Of a DNA stretch of 64,000 nt, positions 30,107 to 38,891 are shown one piece after another. Position numbers and translations under genes: made by a program. Origin of the DNA: Selenomonas sp. oral taxon 892 str. F0426 (GTDB lineage Bacteria > Bacillota > Negativicutes > Selenomonadales > Selenomonadaceae). Numbering within the stretch: position 1 is the stretch's first letter; each line of letters opens with the position of its first letter. The stretch covers positions 62,001-126,000 of the forward strand of contig NZ_KI260546.1 of assembly GCF_000468035.1 (NCBI RefSeq), in the 5' to 3' direction. Under the pieces are notes generated by a model. The model saw only the letters and a program-made list of their open reading frames with translations, searched no databases and had not been told where the DNA came from.

Positions 30107-31078
30107 ATGAGCAGCGATGTATTGGAGCTTCTGCGTGCTGCAGGCGGCTACATATCAGGCGAGAAGATGGCAGAGCGGCTTGGCGTGACGCGTGCGGCGG
30201 TGTGGAAGAAGATTGCCGCACTCCGCGATGCAGGGTATGATATCTCAAGTGCCCCGCGCAGCGGGTATATTCTGCACGCAGCACCAGATCGGCTGATTGA
30301 GGCAGAGATTACACGCGGACTTGGAACTGAACTCATCGGGCAAAAGATCATTTGTTATGATGTGGTCGATTCGACAAACCTCATCCTCAAAGATCTTGCA
30401 CGCGATGGCGCTGAGAATGGAATGGTGGTTGTTGCCGACAGTCAGGGAACGGGGCGCGGACGTATGGAGCGTGCGTTTTTCTCACCGCCCGGCAAGGGGA
30501 TCTGGGTGAGTATCCTGCTGCGCCCTACATTTCTGCCGCAGGAGGCACCGAAATGTACGTTGATGGCAGCGGTTGCCGTAGCGCGTGCGATGGAGAAGTT
30601 TGGCCTTCGTGCTGCGATCAAGTGGCCAAATGACATTATGTACGATGGGCGCAAGTTGGTGGGGATTCTCACAGAGATGAGCGCAGAAATGGATCGTGTG
30701 AACTATGTAGTCATTGGTACAGGGATCAATGTCAATATTGCACCGGAGGATTTTCCCGAGGAGCTGTGCGCAGTTGCAACCTCTCTTATGCAGATGAAGG
30801 GAGAGCCTCTCTCGCGGGTGGAGTTCCTGCAGGAGTTCCTGCGTGCAATGGATGTTCTCTATGCTGATGTGCAGCGTGAGGGATTTGCGCCCGTGCTTGC
30901 TGCATGGCGTTCCTATGCCGTGACACTCGGACAAAACGTGCGTGTCATCGGCCCAGTAGGGGAGGAGTTCGAGGGAATTGCCGCGGACATTGATGAAGAA
31001 GGCGCTCTTTTGATTGATACGGCAACGGGACAAAGACGCGTGTTGGCGGGGGATGTATCAATCCGCCCGAAGCAATAG
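30107..31078 (+). CDS. birA: Bifunctional biotin ligase/biotin operon repressor
   Basis: Attaches biotin to carboxylase carrier proteins, and through its N-terminal winged helix can repress biotin genes. Residues 1-60 form the helix-turn-helix ('GEKMAERLGVTRAAVWKKIA'). The ligase core has 'GTGRGRMERAFFSPPGKGIW', with the adenylate-binding GRGRxxR, and 'KWPNDIMYDGRKLVGIL'. The C-terminal SH3-like domain ends 'RRVLAGDVSIRPKQ'. It is 323 residues, and ATG 30107 follows AGGGAGG. The longer frame from 29987 overlaps the upstream gene and is rejected. It is followed by coaX, a common arrangement in Firmicutes. Confidence 0.95.
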   Translation: MSSDVLELLRAAGGYISGEKMAERLGVTRAAVWKKIAALRDAGYDISSAPRSGYILHAAPDRLIEAEITRGLGTELIGQKIICYDVVDSTNLILKDLARDGAENGMVVVADSQGTGRGRMERAFFSPPGKGIWVSILLRPTFLPQEAPKCTLMAAVAVARAMEKFGLRAAIKWPNDIMYDGRKLVGILTEMSAEMDRVNYVVIGTGINVNIAPEDFPEELCAVATSLMQMKGEPLSRVEFLQEFLRAMDVLYADVQREGFAPVLAAWRSYAVTLGQNVRVIGPVGEEFEGIAADIDEEGALLIDTATGQRRVLAGDVSIRPKQ

Positions 31079-31110
31079 GAAGAAATAGTATATAGTATGG
31101 AGGAAAGAAA

Positions 31111-31878
31111 TTGCTGCTAGTACTGGACATCGGCAACAGCAATATTGTCATGGGTGCTTATGAGGGCCGAAAGCTTCTCAGGCATTGGCGCATCTCGACG
31201 GATCGTCAGAAGACAGGGGATGAGTACGGTATACTTATCAACGAGCTGTTTCGCTATCAGGGAATTCAGATGTCGGATATCGAAGCGATCATTATCTCCT
31301 CGGTCGTACCGCCGCTTGTGGTCCCGATGCGCAAGATGTGTGAGCGCTACTTTCGTATTCGTCCGCTCGTTGTCGGCCCCGGCATACGGACAGGAGTGCG
31401 TCTCAACTATGAAAATCCGCGCGCAATCGGTGCTGACCGCATTGTGAATGTCATCGGCGCACATGAGCAGTACGGTGGGCCTCTCATTGTCATCGACATC
31501 GGGACGGCAACGACGTTTGACATCGTAGCAGAAAACGGAGACTTTCTCGGTGGCGTCATTGCTCCGGGACTCGGTTCGAGTGCGGAGGCACTCTTTCAGC
31601 GTGCGGCGCAGCTGCCGCGCATCGAACTTGTACCGCCTAAGACGGTCGTCTGCCGCAGCACAATACAGGGCATGCAGGCGGGCATCATCTACGGTTATGT
31701 CGGGCAGATCGATGAGATTGTCCGCCGTATCAAGGCAGAGCTTGCGATGGAGATGAAGGTTGTTGCAACGGGCGGCTTTGCACGCATGGTGGCAAAGGAG
31801 TCGCAGACGATTGACAAGGTCGATCACTTCCTGACGCTCACGGGGCTGCGCGTTCTCTACGAACGGAATCAGCCGTGA
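31111..31878 (+). CDS. coaX: Type III pantothenate kinase
   Basis: Catalyses the first step of coenzyme A synthesis. Its 255 residues show the actin-like ATPase fold: 'LLVLDIGNSNIVMGAYEG' (phosphate loop), 'GPGIRTGVRLNYENP' and 'GADRIVNVIGA', then 'VIDIGTATTFDIV' and 'GGVIAPGLGSSAEALF'. It starts at TTG 31111, with GGAGGAAAG upstream, and overlaps the dusB start by 4 nt. It is insensitive to CoA feedback in characterised relatives. Confidence 0.96.
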   Translation: MLLVLDIGNSNIVMGAYEGRKLLRHWRISTDRQKTGDEYGILINELFRYQGIQMSDIEAIIISSVVPPLVVPMRKMCERYFRIRPLVVGPGIRTGVRLNYENPRAIGADRIVNVIGAHEQYGGPLIVIDIGTATTFDIVAENGDFLGGVIAPGLGSSAEALFQRAAQLPRIELVPPKTVVCRSTIQGMQAGIIYGYVGQIDEIVRRIKAELAMEMKVVATGGFARMVAKESQTIDKVDHFLTLTGLRVLYERNQP

Positions 31879-32846
31879 AACCGATCAAAATAGGATCGTT
31901 TATCTTCAATGATCCTGTATTTCTCGCGCCGATGGCAGGGGTGACGGACACGGCGTATCGTGTGATTGCACACGACATGGGATGCCCGCTCGCATTTGCG
32001 GAGATGGTGAGCAGTCAGGGCATCCACTACCGCAACGAGCATACGATGAAGATGCTCCGTACGGAGGAGGGCGAGCGGCCGATTGCGATGCAGATCTTTG
32101 CAAAGTCGGCGGCGATGGCGGCGGAGGCAGCTGCCTACATCGAGGAGATCGGCACGGCAGACATTCTGGATTTTAACATGGGCTGCCCTGCCCCGAAGGT
32201 TGTGAAGAATGGCGAGGGCTCGGCGCTCATGCGCGACCCGAAAAAGGCGGAGGAGATTCTCTCAGCAATTCGGCGCGCAACGAAGCTGCCGTTCACGGTG
32301 AAGATGCGGCTCGGCTGGGATGATGCCTCACGCAACGCCGTGGAGATTGCGCGGATTGCGGAGGCAGTTGGCGTGGATGCCGTTGCCGTGCACGGGCGCA
32401 CGCGTGAGCAGTTCTACAGCGGCAATGCGGACTATGCCGCGATTGCCGAGGTGAAGCGTGCCGTCAATATTCCCGTGATTGTGAGCGGTGACATTCGGCG
32501 TCCCGCCGATCTCGCGCGTGCACTCGACATCACGGGGGCAGATGCGGTGATGATCGGACGCGGTGCACAGGGGAATCCATGGGTGTTTCCGCAGCTCATC
32601 CATTGGCTTCGCACGGGGGAGGAACTGCCCCCTCCGACGCTCATAGAGCGTGCACAGGTGATCCTGCGGCATCTGGGTCTCCTCGTCGGCTACAAAGGTG
32701 AATACATCGGCATCCGTGAGATGCGAAAGCACGCAGCATGGTATACGCGTGGTCTGAAAGGCAGTGCGGAGCTGCGTGAGCGGTTCAATCGTGCGGCGTC
32801 GCGTGAGGAGTTTGTGAATATTTTGCGCGAGGCGTGGGAGATATAA
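31875..32846 (+). CDS. dusB: tRNA-dihydrouridine synthase
   Basis: FMN-dependent enzyme that reduces uridine in the tRNA D-loop. The 323-residue TIM barrel contains 'LAPMAGVTDTAYR' and the catalytic Cys in 'NMGCPAPKVVKNGEGSAL', then 'VAVHGRTREQFYSG' and 'MIGRGAQGNPWVF' (FMN phosphate region). The GTG start at 31875 overlaps the coaX stop, so the pair is coupled. Its 3' end is followed by a palindromic intergenic element. Confidence 0.96.
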   Translation: MKPIKIGSFIFNDPVFLAPMAGVTDTAYRVIAHDMGCPLAFAEMVSSQGIHYRNEHTMKMLRTEEGERPIAMQIFAKSAAMAAEAAAYIEEIGTADILDFNMGCPAPKVVKNGEGSALMRDPKKAEEILSAIRRATKLPFTVKMRLGWDDASRNAVEIARIAEAVGVDAVAVHGRTREQFYSGNADYAAIAEVKRAVNIPVIVSGDIRRPADLARALDITGADAVMIGRGAQGNPWVFPQLIHWLRTGEELPPPTLIERAQVILRHLGLLVGYKGEYIGIREMRKHAAWYTRGLKGSAELRERFNRAASREEFVNILREAWEI

Positions 32847-32868
32847 ATATAAGTTCTGGCACATAATT

Positions 32869-33041
32869 GTGGTGCATACCCCACGCGAACACCTCGTTAC
32901 GCAAGCGACCGCGTGCTTATTCGTCTAAATACCTGCGGACTTCTTAAACGCGCTGCGCTTGAACGAAAGAAATCCGCAGGGGACGAAACGCACGCTTTCC
33001 TCACTTGCTTCACTAAGGTTCGCTTAGGGGCATCGCACCAC
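32869..33041. repeat. 173-bp imperfect palindromic intergenic element (ERIC/MITE-like)
   Basis: The whole stretch folds on itself. Left arm 32869-32945 and right arm 32967-33041 are complementary over most of their length. GTGGTGC at the left end matches GCACCAC at the right end, and GCGTGC...TTCGTC matches GACGAA...GCACGC. Nearest the loop, CCTGCGGACTTCTT (32932-32945) faces AAGAAATCCGCAGG (32967-32980) with one mismatch. No transposase or real coding frame is inside. No second copy was noticed in the window, but that was not checked exhaustively. It makes up most of the 263-nt gap between dusB and the aminopeptidase. Confidence 0.72.
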
Positions 33042-33109
33042 GTTCTCCCCTCATTCAACAAAATACAGACGGCATTGAAATATCATATATATTTAAGGAA
33101 GGAACTATC

Positions 33110-34498
33110 ATGAGTGACGATAAGAAGACCTCGGTTTGGTCGAAGTACACGCCGGAGGAACGCGCGGCAGTCGATGAACTCGCGCGCGGCTATATTGCTT
33201 TTCTCTCGGACTGCAAGACGGAGCGCGAGAGCGTAACGGAGGCCGTGCAGCGCGCGCGTGCTGCGGGGTATCGTGATCTTGCGGATGTCATCGCGAAAGG
33301 GGAGACCTTGCAGGCAGGAGACAAGGTCTACGCCGTCAACATGAAGAAGGCGGTCGTGCTCTTCCACATCGGGACGGAGCCGATGGAGCGCGGCATGAAT
33401 ATCCTCGGCGCGCACATCGACACCTGCCGTCTCGATGTGAAGCAGAACCCTCTGTATGAGGACAATGGCTTGGCGTATTTCGACACGCACTACTATGGCG
33501 GCATCAAGAAGTATCAGTGGGTGACGATCCCGCTTGCTCTGCATGGCGTCGTCGTAAAAAAGGATGGAACGGTTGTCGAGATCACACTCGGTGAGAAGGA
33601 GGATGATCCCGTCTTCTGCGTGACCGATCTCCTCGTGCATCTCTCTCAGGAGCAGCTTGAAAAAAAGGCATCGAAGGTCATCGAGGGCGAGAAGCTGGAT
33701 GTGCTCATCGGCGGCTACGCACTGAAGAAAGACGACAAGGAATCTGTCAAGGACGGGATTCTCGCGCTCCTCAAGGAACATTATGACATCGCAGAGGAGG
33801 ACTTTAACTCGGCGGAACTGACGCTTGTTCCGGCGGGGCGTGCCCGTGAACTCGGCTTTGATCGCAGCATGGTACTCGGCTACGGGCAGGATGACCGCGT
33901 CTGCTCCTATACGGCACTCTGCTCCATGCTCGAGACAATGGCGCCGAAGCGTACGGCATGCTGTCTGCTCGTGGACAAGGAGGAGATCGGCAGCGTCGGC
34001 GCGACGGGCATGCAGTCGCGCTTCTTTGAGAATATGGTGGCTGAGGTGCTCTCCGCCTGCGGACAGTACACGGAGATCGCCCTGCGCCGCACACTTGCGC
34101 ACTCGAAGATGCTCTCTTCAGACGTGTCGAGTGCATACGATGGTCTGTATGCGGACGCATTCGAGAAGAAGAACGTCGCCTATCTCGGGCGCGGCATGGT
34201 GTTCAACAAGTTCACGGGGGCGCGCGGCAAGTCCGGTTCGAGCGATGCGAGCGCAGAGTACCTTGGTGAGCTGCGCCGCATGATGGACGAGAACGGCGTC
34301 AGCTATCAGCTCGCCGAGCTCGGGCGTGTCGATCTCGGCGGCGGCGGCACAATCGCCTACATCATGGCGCGTTACGGCATGGATGTCATCGACAACGGTG
34401 TCGCTGTCATGAGTATGCATGCGCCGTGGGAGGTCACGAGCAAGGTGGATATCTACGAGATGAAGAAGGGGTATGACGTATTCCTGCGGAATGCGTGA
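33110..34498 (+). CDS. M18 family zinc aminopeptidase
   Basis: Cytoplasmic metallo-aminopeptidase of 462 residues in the aspartyl aminopeptidase/ApeA family, which trims N-terminal residues from peptides. The zinc-binding motif is 'ILGAHIDTCRLDV'. 'VLGYGQDDRVCSYTAL' and 'VDKEEIGSVGATGMQS' carry the bridging and catalytic acidic residues, and 'GRVDLGGGGTIAYIMARYGM' lies near the C-terminus. AAGGAAGG lies before ATG 33110. It is followed by a terminator and an aminotransferase, consistent with peptide and amino-acid catabolism. Confidence 0.93.
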   Translation: MSDDKKTSVWSKYTPEERAAVDELARGYIAFLSDCKTERESVTEAVQRARAAGYRDLADVIAKGETLQAGDKVYAVNMKKAVVLFHIGTEPMERGMNILGAHIDTCRLDVKQNPLYEDNGLAYFDTHYYGGIKKYQWVTIPLALHGVVVKKDGTVVEITLGEKEDDPVFCVTDLLVHLSQEQLEKKASKVIEGEKLDVLIGGYALKKDDKESVKDGILALLKEHYDIAEEDFNSAELTLVPAGRARELGFDRSMVLGYGQDDRVCSYTALCSMLETMAPKRTACCLLVDKEEIGSVGATGMQSRFFENMVAEVLSACGQYTEIALRRTLAHSKMLSSDVSSAYDGLYADAFEKKNVAYLGRGMVFNKFTGARGKSGSSDASAEYLGELRRMMDENGVSYQLAELGRVDLGGGGTIAYIMARYGMDVIDNGVAVMSMHAPWEVTSKVDIYEMKKGYDVFLRNA

Positions 34499-34510
34499 AT
34501 GGGGTTCAGG

Positions 34511-34550
34511 TGCCCCTGCCGTTGTATGGTGGCAGGGGCATCCTTTATTT
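34511..34550 (+). terminator. Rho-independent terminator after the aminopeptidase
   Basis: TGCCCCTGCC (34511-34520) and GGCAGGGGCA (34531-34540) are perfect complements around a 10-nt loop, followed by TCCTTTATTTT. Confidence 0.78.
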
Positions 34551-34569
34551 TGAAAAAGGAGTGCACTAT

Positions 34570-35766
34570 ATGGTCTCGGAACAGATGTATGAACTTGGCA
34601 CAAAGAAGTCCACCATCCGCACGATCTTCGAATACGGACAAAAGCGAGCGGCGGAGGTCGGTGCAGAGAATGTCTTTGACTTCAGCCTCGGCAATCCGAA
34701 TGTGCCGACACCGGACTTCATTCGCGATGCCGCCATCGACATCCTTGTGCACAGCGATCCAATGGAGGTGCACGGCTATACAATCGCGCCCGGCAAGCCG
34801 CAGGTGTGCGATGTACTCGCTGCCGATCTGAAGAAGAGGTTCGGCATGGAGATCACGGGAAAAAACCTCTTTCTGACGGCGGGAGCGGCAGCATCGGTGA
34901 CGATTGCGTTCAAGGCGTTGACAGAGGAGGGGGATGAGTTCGTCTCTATCGCGCCCTACTTCCCAGAGTATCGCGTCTTTGTTGAATCGTGCGGCGGAAA
35001 GCTTGTCGTTGTGCCTGCAAAGGTGGATGATTTTCAGATTGATTTCGCGGCACTCGAGGCAGTAATCACAACGCATACGAAAGCGGTCATCATCAACTCG
35101 CCGAACAATCCGAGCGGTGCAGTCTACAATGAGGCGACCATTCGCCAGCTTGCGGATCTCCTGCGCGCAAAGGAAATGGAATATGCCCATCCGATCTTCA
35201 TCATTGCGGATGAGCCATATCGTGAAATCGTTTACGATGGAAATAGCGTCCCGTGCATTCCCCAGTTCTATGACAACACCATTGTCTGCTACTCCTACAG
35301 CAAATCCTTCTCGCTGCCGGGCGAGCGCATCGGCTATATTGCCGTTCCGGATTCCGTCGCAGATTTTGCACGTGTCTACGGGGCGATTGCCGGCGCGGCA
35401 CGCGTCCTTACGCACGTCAATGCGCCATCCCTTTGGCAGCTCGTCATTGCACGCTGCGCAGGCAAGGCTGCCGATCTCAGTACGTACGCGCGCAATGCTG
35501 CGCTGCTCTACGAGGGGCTTTCGGCGGCGGGGTTTGACTGCATGCGTCCGCAGGGGGCATTCTATCTTTTCCCCAAAGCTCTTGAGGAGGATGATGAGGC
35601 GTTCTGTGCACGCGCGCGCGAGTTCGATCTGCTGCTTGTACCGGGCGCAGATTTTGGCTGCCCCGGCTACTTTCGCGCGGCATACTGCGTGCGCACGGAA
35701 ATGATCGAGCGGGCTCTGCCGCGGTTTCAAAAATTGGCAGCATTCTACAAAGAAATACATGAATGA
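34570..35766 (+). CDS. Class I/II PLP-dependent aminotransferase
   Basis: Fold-type I aminotransferase of 398 residues, probably transferring amino groups between amino acids and 2-oxo acids. 'DFSLGNPNVPTP' and 'LTAGAAASVTIAFKAL' open the cofactor site. 'INSPNNPSGAVYN' and 'IIADEPYREIVYDG' place the PLP-binding Asn and Asp/Tyr, and the Schiff-base Lys is in 'CYSYSKSFSLPGERIGY'. ATG 34570 has AAAAAGGAGTG upstream; the longer frame crosses the terminator and is not used. The substrate is not defined; aspartate or aromatic and branched amino acids are possible. Confidence 0.9.
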   Translation: MVSEQMYELGTKKSTIRTIFEYGQKRAAEVGAENVFDFSLGNPNVPTPDFIRDAAIDILVHSDPMEVHGYTIAPGKPQVCDVLAADLKKRFGMEITGKNLFLTAGAAASVTIAFKALTEEGDEFVSIAPYFPEYRVFVESCGGKLVVVPAKVDDFQIDFAALEAVITTHTKAVIINSPNNPSGAVYNEATIRQLADLLRAKEMEYAHPIFIIADEPYREIVYDGNSVPCIPQFYDNTIVCYSYSKSFSLPGERIGYIAVPDSVADFARVYGAIAGAARVLTHVNAPSLWQLVIARCAGKAADLSTYARNAALLYEGLSAAGFDCMRPQGAFYLFPKALEEDDEAFCARAREFDLLLVPGADFGCPGYFRAAYCVRTEMIERALPRFQKLAAFYKEIHE

Positions 35767-35799
35767 AATTCGTTAATAACAGCTTCATTAAAATCCGTA

Positions 35800-35828
35800 T
35801 TGACAATCACTCTCCTCAGAGCTATACT
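35800..35828 (+). promoter_or_regulatory. Strong promoter of the exbB-tonB-iron operon
   Basis: TTGACA (35800-35805) and TATACT (35823-35828) are 17 bp apart. The predicted start near 35835 coincides with the candidate Fur box. Confidence 0.8.
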
Positions 35829-35834
35829 TAACAT

Positions 35835-35849
35835 TGATTCACATTAGCA
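35835..35849 (+). promoter_or_regulatory. Candidate Fur box before exbB
   Basis: TGATTCACATTAGCA matches 10 of 14 defined positions of the TGATAATNATTATCA core. It sits just after the -10 element. A related TGATTNNNATTA pattern lies before fur. Confidence 0.5.
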
Positions 35850-35919
35850 GATGTATTGTTCTCAATGATATACCGCAAATCAATGGGAGACTACATATAT
35901 CCCTATACGTTCGACAAGG

Positions 35920-36558
35920 ATGGTGTTCTTTTTGACCAGTGCAGAACTCTTTGAAAAGGGCGGCCCGATTATGTATCTGCTGCTCATGTGCTCGCTCACG
36001 GTGGCAGCGATTGCGATTGACCGCTTCCTGCTTTACCGACGTGCGGCGCAGGGGGCACAGGCACTCGCAGCAGATGTCTCGACGGCGCTGCGCGGACGAC
36101 GCCTCGCAGAGGCGAGCGCTGCAGCGGAGGGCAAGGACAACATGGTCGCCCATCTCGTACGGACGGCATTCGATGCGCGCACGGCTGGGGAGGATGTCCC
36201 AATGGCACTTGATGCGGCGTATGGCGATGCCGCGATGCATCTGCGCGCTCGTCTGAGCTACCTCTCGATGATTGTGACGCTCGCACCGCTGCTCGGTCTC
36301 TTGGGCACGATCTTCGGCATGATTCAGTCGTTCAGCATCTTCAATCTGCAGGCAGGTCAGCCGATGGCGATCACGGGCGGCATCGGAGAGGCACTCATTG
36401 CAACGGCGACGGGTCTCTTTGTTGCAATTTTTGCGCTCGTTGTGCATACCTACTATGCACAGCGTATGGACGCGATGCTGACCCTGCTCGAGAGAACCAT
36501 CAATGCGCTGTGTGCGGGCTTTGCTGCGGCAGACGGAGGGCGTTCTCATGCGTCGTAA
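35920..36558 (+). CDS. exbB: MotA/TolQ/ExbB proton channel protein
   Basis: Inner-membrane proton channel subunit that, with ExbD, energises TonB for outer-membrane transport. It is 212 residues with three transmembrane segments: 'IMYLLLMCSLTVAAIAI', 'LSYLSMIVTLAPLLGLLGTI' (family signature) and 'GIGEALIATATGLFVAIFAL'. The start may be ATG 35920 or TTG 35932; the latter has AAGGATGG upstream. It is the first gene of the iron operon and overlaps exbD by 11 nt. Its presence implies an outer membrane. Confidence 0.93.
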   Translation: MVFFLTSAELFEKGGPIMYLLLMCSLTVAAIAIDRFLLYRRAAQGAQALAADVSTALRGRRLAEASAAAEGKDNMVAHLVRTAFDARTAGEDVPMALDAAYGDAAMHLRARLSYLSMIVTLAPLLGLLGTIFGMIQSFSIFNLQAGQPMAITGGIGEALIATATGLFVAIFALVVHTYYAQRMDAMLTLLERTINALCAGFAAADGGRSHAS

Positions 36559-36958
36559 TTTTCATGATGTGCGCGAACCGCTCGTCATGATTATCCCGAT
36601 GATCGACATTATGCTCTTCCTTCTCGTATTCTTCATGCTCAGCACGATGTATATGGTGAATACGAGCACGGTGCAGGTGAACCTGCCGCAGGCGGCGAGT
36701 GCGCAGCAGGACACGCGCCCGCACATCGTTTCCATCACGGTGACGGAGGAGGGCAAGATCCTCTTTGATCGCGATGACGAGCCGACGCGGGAACTTACAG
36801 CACGGGTCAAGGCACAGCTCGAGGACGATCCCGATACGGTCTTCGTCGTGCGCGGCGACCGCAAGGCGGACTATCAGTACGTCGTTGCAGTATTCGATGC
36901 GCTCAAGGAGGCGGGGACACGCCATGTGTCCATCGCGACGGAGACGGGAGGGGTCTGA
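36548..36958 (+). CDS. exbD: ExbD/TolR biopolymer transport protein
   Basis: A 136-residue membrane protein with one transmembrane helix and a periplasmic domain. It is the ExbB partner that couples proton flow to TonB. The helix 'MIPMIDIMLFLLVFFMLST' carries the conserved Asp needed for proton conduction. The remainder ends in the typical periplasmic fold ('FVVRGDRKADYQYVVAVFDA'). ATG 36548 follows GGAGGG; the longer frame from 36503 lies inside exbB. Confidence 0.93.
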   Translation: MRRNFHDVREPLVMIIPMIDIMLFLLVFFMLSTMYMVNTSTVQVNLPQAASAQQDTRPHIVSITVTEEGKILFDRDDEPTRELTARVKAQLEDDPDTVFVVRGDRKADYQYVVAVFDALKEAGTRHVSIATETGGV

Positions 36959-37609
36959 GTGCAGTATCAGACACATTGGCGCCTTGCCTTTGTCCTCGCA
37001 TTCTTCTTTCATATTGTCGCGTGGCTCTTTTTAATGGTGCTCATCCCTCATGTATTCAAGGCGCTCGAAACACCTCCGCAGGAGGAGCCGATGGAGTGGG
37101 TCGAACTCACAGAGGATATGGGAGCACCTGAGGAGGAACAGCAGGAGGAAGAACCTCCACCGCCGCCCCCGCCGCCAGCGCCCGAACCCGAACAGGTGGA
37201 AGAAGAACCTGCGGTGGTTGAGGCGGAGATTCCCGAGGAAGCCATCACGGAGATTCTGAAGGAAGTCGAGGAGACCCCGGAGAAGGAGGAGCCGAAGGTG
37301 CTCCGCTCAGGCTCCGGCAAGCAGATCGGTCAGCCGGGCAAGATTCTCCACGCCGAACAGCCGCCCTATGGGGTGATTGACTTCAAGGGGCGCATTGCCG
37401 TTTCGGCGCATATCGGCACAGACGGCAAGGTCATGTGGACGAAGATACAGATCTCCTCAGGGAACACACTCTATGACCGCATGGCACGACGCATTGTCGA
37501 AAAGCAGTGGAAGTTCGAGCCTGCAAAGGATCGCAACGGTCAACCGATGGAATCCGATATGCAGTGTCCCGTTTATTTCAATATGAAGCCCGCACGCAAG
37601 ATCAAATAA
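36959..37609 (+). CDS. tonB: TonB energy-transducing protein
   Basis: Spans the periplasm and powers outer-membrane receptors. It has an N-terminal anchor helix ('WRLAFVLAFFFHIVAWLFL') with a His in the helix, as in TonB. A Pro/Glu-rich rod comes next ('EEPPPPPPPPAPEPEQ'), then the C-terminal TonB domain ('AVSAHIGTDGKVMWTKIQ', 'IVEKQWKFEPAKDRNGQP'). It is 216 residues and starts at GTG 36959, directly after the exbD stop. No TonB-dependent receptor is in the window. Confidence 0.92.
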   Translation: MQYQTHWRLAFVLAFFFHIVAWLFLMVLIPHVFKALETPPQEEPMEWVELTEDMGAPEEEQQEEEPPPPPPPPAPEPEQVEEEPAVVEAEIPEEAITEILKEVEETPEKEEPKVLRSGSGKQIGQPGKILHAEQPPYGVIDFKGRIAVSAHIGTDGKVMWTKIQISSGNTLYDRMARRIVEKQWKFEPAKDRNGQPMESDMQCPVYFNMKPARKIK

Positions 37610-37639
37610 CGTGCGATGGGGGAGGAAACAAGCAATCCC

Positions 37640-38836
37640 ATGAGAAAACTCTTTGTATTTATCACGGCACTCTTTTTGCTCCTGCCGGCGGCGTCCACGG
37701 ATGCCGCGCAGACATGGCAGCAGATTCACGATCGCATCGGTGTCCAGATGGATCAGGTCTACGAGATCTACAAGACGGGCAACACCGAGGGTGCAAAGGA
37801 TGCCGTCAACGATATCTACTACGGCATCTACGAAAAGGACGGCCTTGAGAGTGCTGTGCGCAGCGGGATCTCCGCGAAGAGCGCAAACCTCACGGAGTAC
37901 CAGTTCTACACGCTGAAAAAGGCGATTCGTGCGGGTGCACCGCAGTCTGAGGTCGAGGCTGAGGGAGCAAAGCTCCTCGATATGATCCAGACGGAAGTTA
38001 CAACCCTCGAAACAAAGGGCGTTGAATCGGGCGGCTGGGCGATGTTCCTGCAGGCGTTCCTTATCCTCCTGCGTGAGGGTATCGAGGCAATTCTTGTGCT
38101 CGTCGGCATCATTGCCTACCTCAGCCGTGCGGGTCACGAGAAGGAAATCTCCATTGTCTATAACTGGGCAATTGCCGGAATTATCGGCAGCTTTATCTCG
38201 GCGTATCTCTTTGTCTCCGTGCTCGACAACACAACGACGACGGGAGCGGGGCGCGAGATCATCGAGGGCTGTACGGCACTCTTTGCCGTGCTTGTTCTCT
38301 TGGGGACATCGGCGTGGATGGGTGGAAAGTCCAACGCGAAGGCATGGAAGTCGTATATCGACAGCCAGGTCAAGCTGACGCTCTCGACGGGCAAATCGCG
38401 TGCACTTGGCTTTGCGGTCTTCCTTGCGGTCTACCGCGAGGGGGCAGAGGTTATTCTCTTCTATCAGGCGCTCTTTAACAATGCCATCGGCGATATTGAT
38501 ATGATCTGGGCGGGCTTTGTCGCTGCGTGTGTCGTTCTGGCTCTTGTATTCTTCCTCATGCAGCGCGGTGCACTGCGCATTCCGATTGGACCGTTCTTCA
38601 AGGTGACGAGCGCATTCATGTTTGTGCTTGCGGTCACGTTCCTTGGCGGCGGACTCAAGGAGCTGCAGGAGGCAGATGTGATTTCCACCTCGGTCATCGA
38701 TAGCATTCCCGTTCCGAGCATTGATCTGCTCGGGCTTTACCCCACCTATGAAACCATTGTGCCGCAGATTTTGCTGATTCTCGCAGCGGCTGCAATGGTA
38801 TCATATAGAAAGCGCTCTGCTGCGGCAGAGTCGTAA
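37640..38836 (+). CDS. Ftr1-family high-affinity iron permease
   Basis: A 398-residue inner-membrane iron permease of the FTR1/EfeU type. It has a signal peptide ('LFVFITALFLLLPAASTDAA') and an extracytoplasmic helical domain of about 110 residues, then seven predicted transmembrane helices. The two iron-binding REGxE motifs are intact: 'LREGIEAILVLVG' and 'YREGAEVILFYQ'. Upstream residues 'MGEETSNP' from ATG 37616 are possible but lack a ribosome site; GGGGGAGG precedes ATG 37640. It directly precedes P19, as in the Campylobacter p19 cluster. Confidence 0.94.
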   Translation: MRKLFVFITALFLLLPAASTDAAQTWQQIHDRIGVQMDQVYEIYKTGNTEGAKDAVNDIYYGIYEKDGLESAVRSGISAKSANLTEYQFYTLKKAIRAGAPQSEVEAEGAKLLDMIQTEVTTLETKGVESGGWAMFLQAFLILLREGIEAILVLVGIIAYLSRAGHEKEISIVYNWAIAGIIGSFISAYLFVSVLDNTTTTGAGREIIEGCTALFAVLVLLGTSAWMGGKSNAKAWKSYIDSQVKLTLSTGKSRALGFAVFLAVYREGAEVILFYQALFNNAIGDIDMIWAGFVAACVVLALVFFLMQRGALRIPIGPFFKVTSAFMFVLAVTFLGGGLKELQEADVISTSVIDSIPVPSIDLLGLYPTYETIVPQILLILAAAAMVSYRKRSAAAES

Positions 38837-38891
38837 GTTGTATTTCCTCGCAAGAGGGAGCAGTGTTTCATCTTTTAAGGAGGATTATCCC

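Noticed and set aside
32913-33113. 66-residue forward frame inside the palindromic element
   Set aside because: It crosses the hairpin, has no ribosome site or domain and ends in the aminopeptidase start.
33083-34102. 339-residue reverse-strand frame opposite the M18 aminopeptidase
   Set aside because: Shadow of a clear metallopeptidase.
34453-35760. 435-residue reverse-strand frame opposite the aminotransferase
   Set aside because: The forward protein has all PLP motifs; the reverse product is Arg/Cys-rich without a domain.
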